5,023 nt of DNA from Minisyncoccota bacterium (GTDB lineage: Bacteria; Patescibacteriota; Minisyncoccia; SW-4-49-11), in contig JAHEOE010000020.1 in NCBI GenBank assembly GCA_018609785.1, positions 1-5,023 on the forward strand, written 5' to 3'. The notes below the pieces were generated by a model. It searched no databases. It was not told where the DNA came from and saw only the letters and a program-made list of their open reading frames with translations. The translations under genes and the position numbers were made by a program. Positions 4,381 through 5,023 of the stretch are shown one piece after another (position 1 is the stretch's first letter; each line of letters opens with the position of its first letter).

Positions 4381-4393
4381 AAGCGGCGTTTTT
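4339..4393 (+). terminator. Strong intrinsic terminator with two-part stem
   Basis: GCCGCTTGG (4339-4347) pairs perfectly with CCAAGCGGC (4379-4387). Inside it, CTTCCTTG (4353-4360) pairs with CAAGGAAG (4366-4373) around TTCCT, leaving a five-by-five internal loop. TTTTT (4389-4393) follows after one base, and a run of six A (4331-4336) precedes the stem, extending pairing with the T tract. This is a classic Rho-independent terminator, larger than average. It ends the RNA operon 32 bases before the next start codon. Confidence 0.85.
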
Positions 4394-4425
4394 GATTAAA
4401 AAGCGCGATTACTAACCAAAAGGGT

Positions 4426-5023
4426 ATGGCTGAAAACTCCGGTTACCAATCCATGTATCTCTCTTCTTTGGGTGATTGGCTCGATGCGGTCCGAAAATCC
4501 GGTGTTCCTTATTGTGAGGGGGAAAAGATAAGCGAACCTACGGTAGAAGATCTTATGTCCGCTATGGACATGAATCCTACGGAGGGAGCTATACAGACAC
4601 AACGAGATATTTATAACAGCGAAGAGGTAGGATATATGTGGAGATGGGATGTTTGCGCTCCGGAAAAGTGGAAAAACGCGAGAGGGTTGAATAAGGATTT
4701 GAGCCACGAAGATATTTGGCGAGTCAGCGTGGACGATCCGCGCCTGATAGACATTCTTCATACGGCTTGGCCGAGTAAGACCCTTCCGGTTTGGAAGCGT
4801 CCCATCATTGCGGCGATGAAGACGGAAGACGGATATCCGATCGAACTTCGCGTGTTTGTGGAAGACTTCCGGGTGGTCGGAATTTCCAATTATTATCCGC
4901 AAACGTCGTTGTATCCACCCACTGATTTTGTTAAACGTGTCGTAATGGATGCCTATATCTACGCCAATAATATTATAGAAGCATTACCTGATCTTTTTGA
5001 GTGGGATGGAGAAGTAAGCGATA
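4426..5023 (+). CDS. Unrecognised protein, possibly ATP-grasp related (3' end beyond window)
   Basis: The frame opens at ATG 4426 and is still open at the right edge, giving at least 199 residues. The N-terminal part (1-110) is acidic and Trp-rich and shows no motif I know. The best-defined block is PVWKRPIIAAMKTEDGYPIE (121-140), leading into LRVFVEDFRVVGISNYYPQ (141-159). Two predicted strands with an 'E-x-R-V-F-V ... V-V-G-I-S-N-Y-Y' pattern resemble the nucleotide-binding strands of some ATP-grasp (R2K-type) enzymes found in phages; I hold this weakly. Tryptophan is unusually frequent (8 of 199). There is no clear Shine-Dalgarno; AAAAGGGT directly abuts the start. It lies 32 nt after the RNA-operon terminator, so read-through could control it. 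An opposite-strand frame here is a shadow. Confidence 0.7.
   Translation, partial: MAENSGYQSMYLSSLGDWLDAVRKSGVPYCEGEKISEPTVEDLMSAMDMNPTEGAIQTQRDIYNSEEVGYMWRWDVCAPEKWKNARGLNKDLSHEDIWRVSVDDPRLIDILHTAWPSKTLPVWKRPIIAAMKTEDGYPIELRVFVEDFRVVGISNYYPQTSLYPPTDFVKRVVMDAYIYANNIIEALPDLFEWDGEVSD

Larger units (their letters stand above)
4101..4393 (+). ncRNA. Predicted compound non-coding transcript: leader hairpins, tRNA-Trp, Cas12a repeat, terminator
   Basis: The interval between a good promoter and a strong intrinsic terminator contains no protein gene but nearly continuous RNA structure. In order these are a 6-bp hairpin, an 8-bp hairpin, a complete tRNA, a Cas12a-type repeat hairpin one base later, a spacer-length segment, and the terminator. 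The transcript would be about 293 nt. The tandem tRNA and repeat imply that RNase P and RNase Z (or an equivalent) would process the tRNA and free the repeat-bearing 3' trailer. Transcript boundaries are predictions from promoter and terminator positions. Confidence 0.6.

Noticed and set aside
4396..4902. 168-codon reverse-strand ORF
   Set aside because: It is antisense to the forward gene at 4426, which has better protein character, consistent strand and codon pattern; the reverse frame also runs across that gene's start.

Overview
The window reads as the packaging-gene end of a tailed bacteriophage (or prophage) genome, with every credible gene on the + strand. The host is most likely a Bacteroidota bacterium. 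None of the starts has a well-placed Shine-Dalgarno sequence; they are preceded by A/T-rich tracts, as is usual in that phylum. A Cas12a-type repeat in the window also fits hosts such as Prevotella or Porphyromonas, where Cas12a is found. The host assignment is inference; the phage assignment is firm because a complete large terminase is present.

Layout. Bases 1-245 are gene-free, with a perfectly alternating purine/pyrimidine tract and a C/G hairpin. Then come an unrecognised basic protein (246-704) overlapping the small terminase by 97 nt, the small terminase (608-1111) and the large terminase (1143-2540). These are followed by a 34% lysine protein (2569-2841), a 37-residue membrane peptide (2904-3017) that shares its DNA with a competing 57-codon frame, and two unrecognised basic proteins overlapping by 11 nt (3057-3485 and 3475-4062). 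A 363-nt RNA-rich gap follows (4063-4425). The last gene (4426 to the right edge) is incomplete and may be ATP-grasp related.

The most notable part is the gap. It looks like one compact non-coding RNA operon: a promoter (4066-4094), a predicted transcript start near G4101, two leader hairpins, a complete tRNA-Trp(CCA) at 4161-4232, and, one base later, the 18-nt crRNA handle of type V-A (Cas12a) CRISPR systems at 4234-4251. A spacer-length unstructured segment and a strong intrinsic terminator (4339-4393) follow. The terminator arms overlap a second, mutually exclusive set of perfect pairings. There is only one repeat and no cas gene, and the repeat lacks the 5' half of a normal genomic Cas12a repeat because the tRNA sits there instead. 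The simplest reading is a phage-borne solitary repeat that mimics Cas12a crRNA. It could act as an RNA anti-CRISPR (Racr-like decoy) or as a one-guide mini-crRNA borrowing host Cas12a, with tRNA 3'-end processing possibly releasing it. The repeat and tRNA are directly visible; the function is inference.
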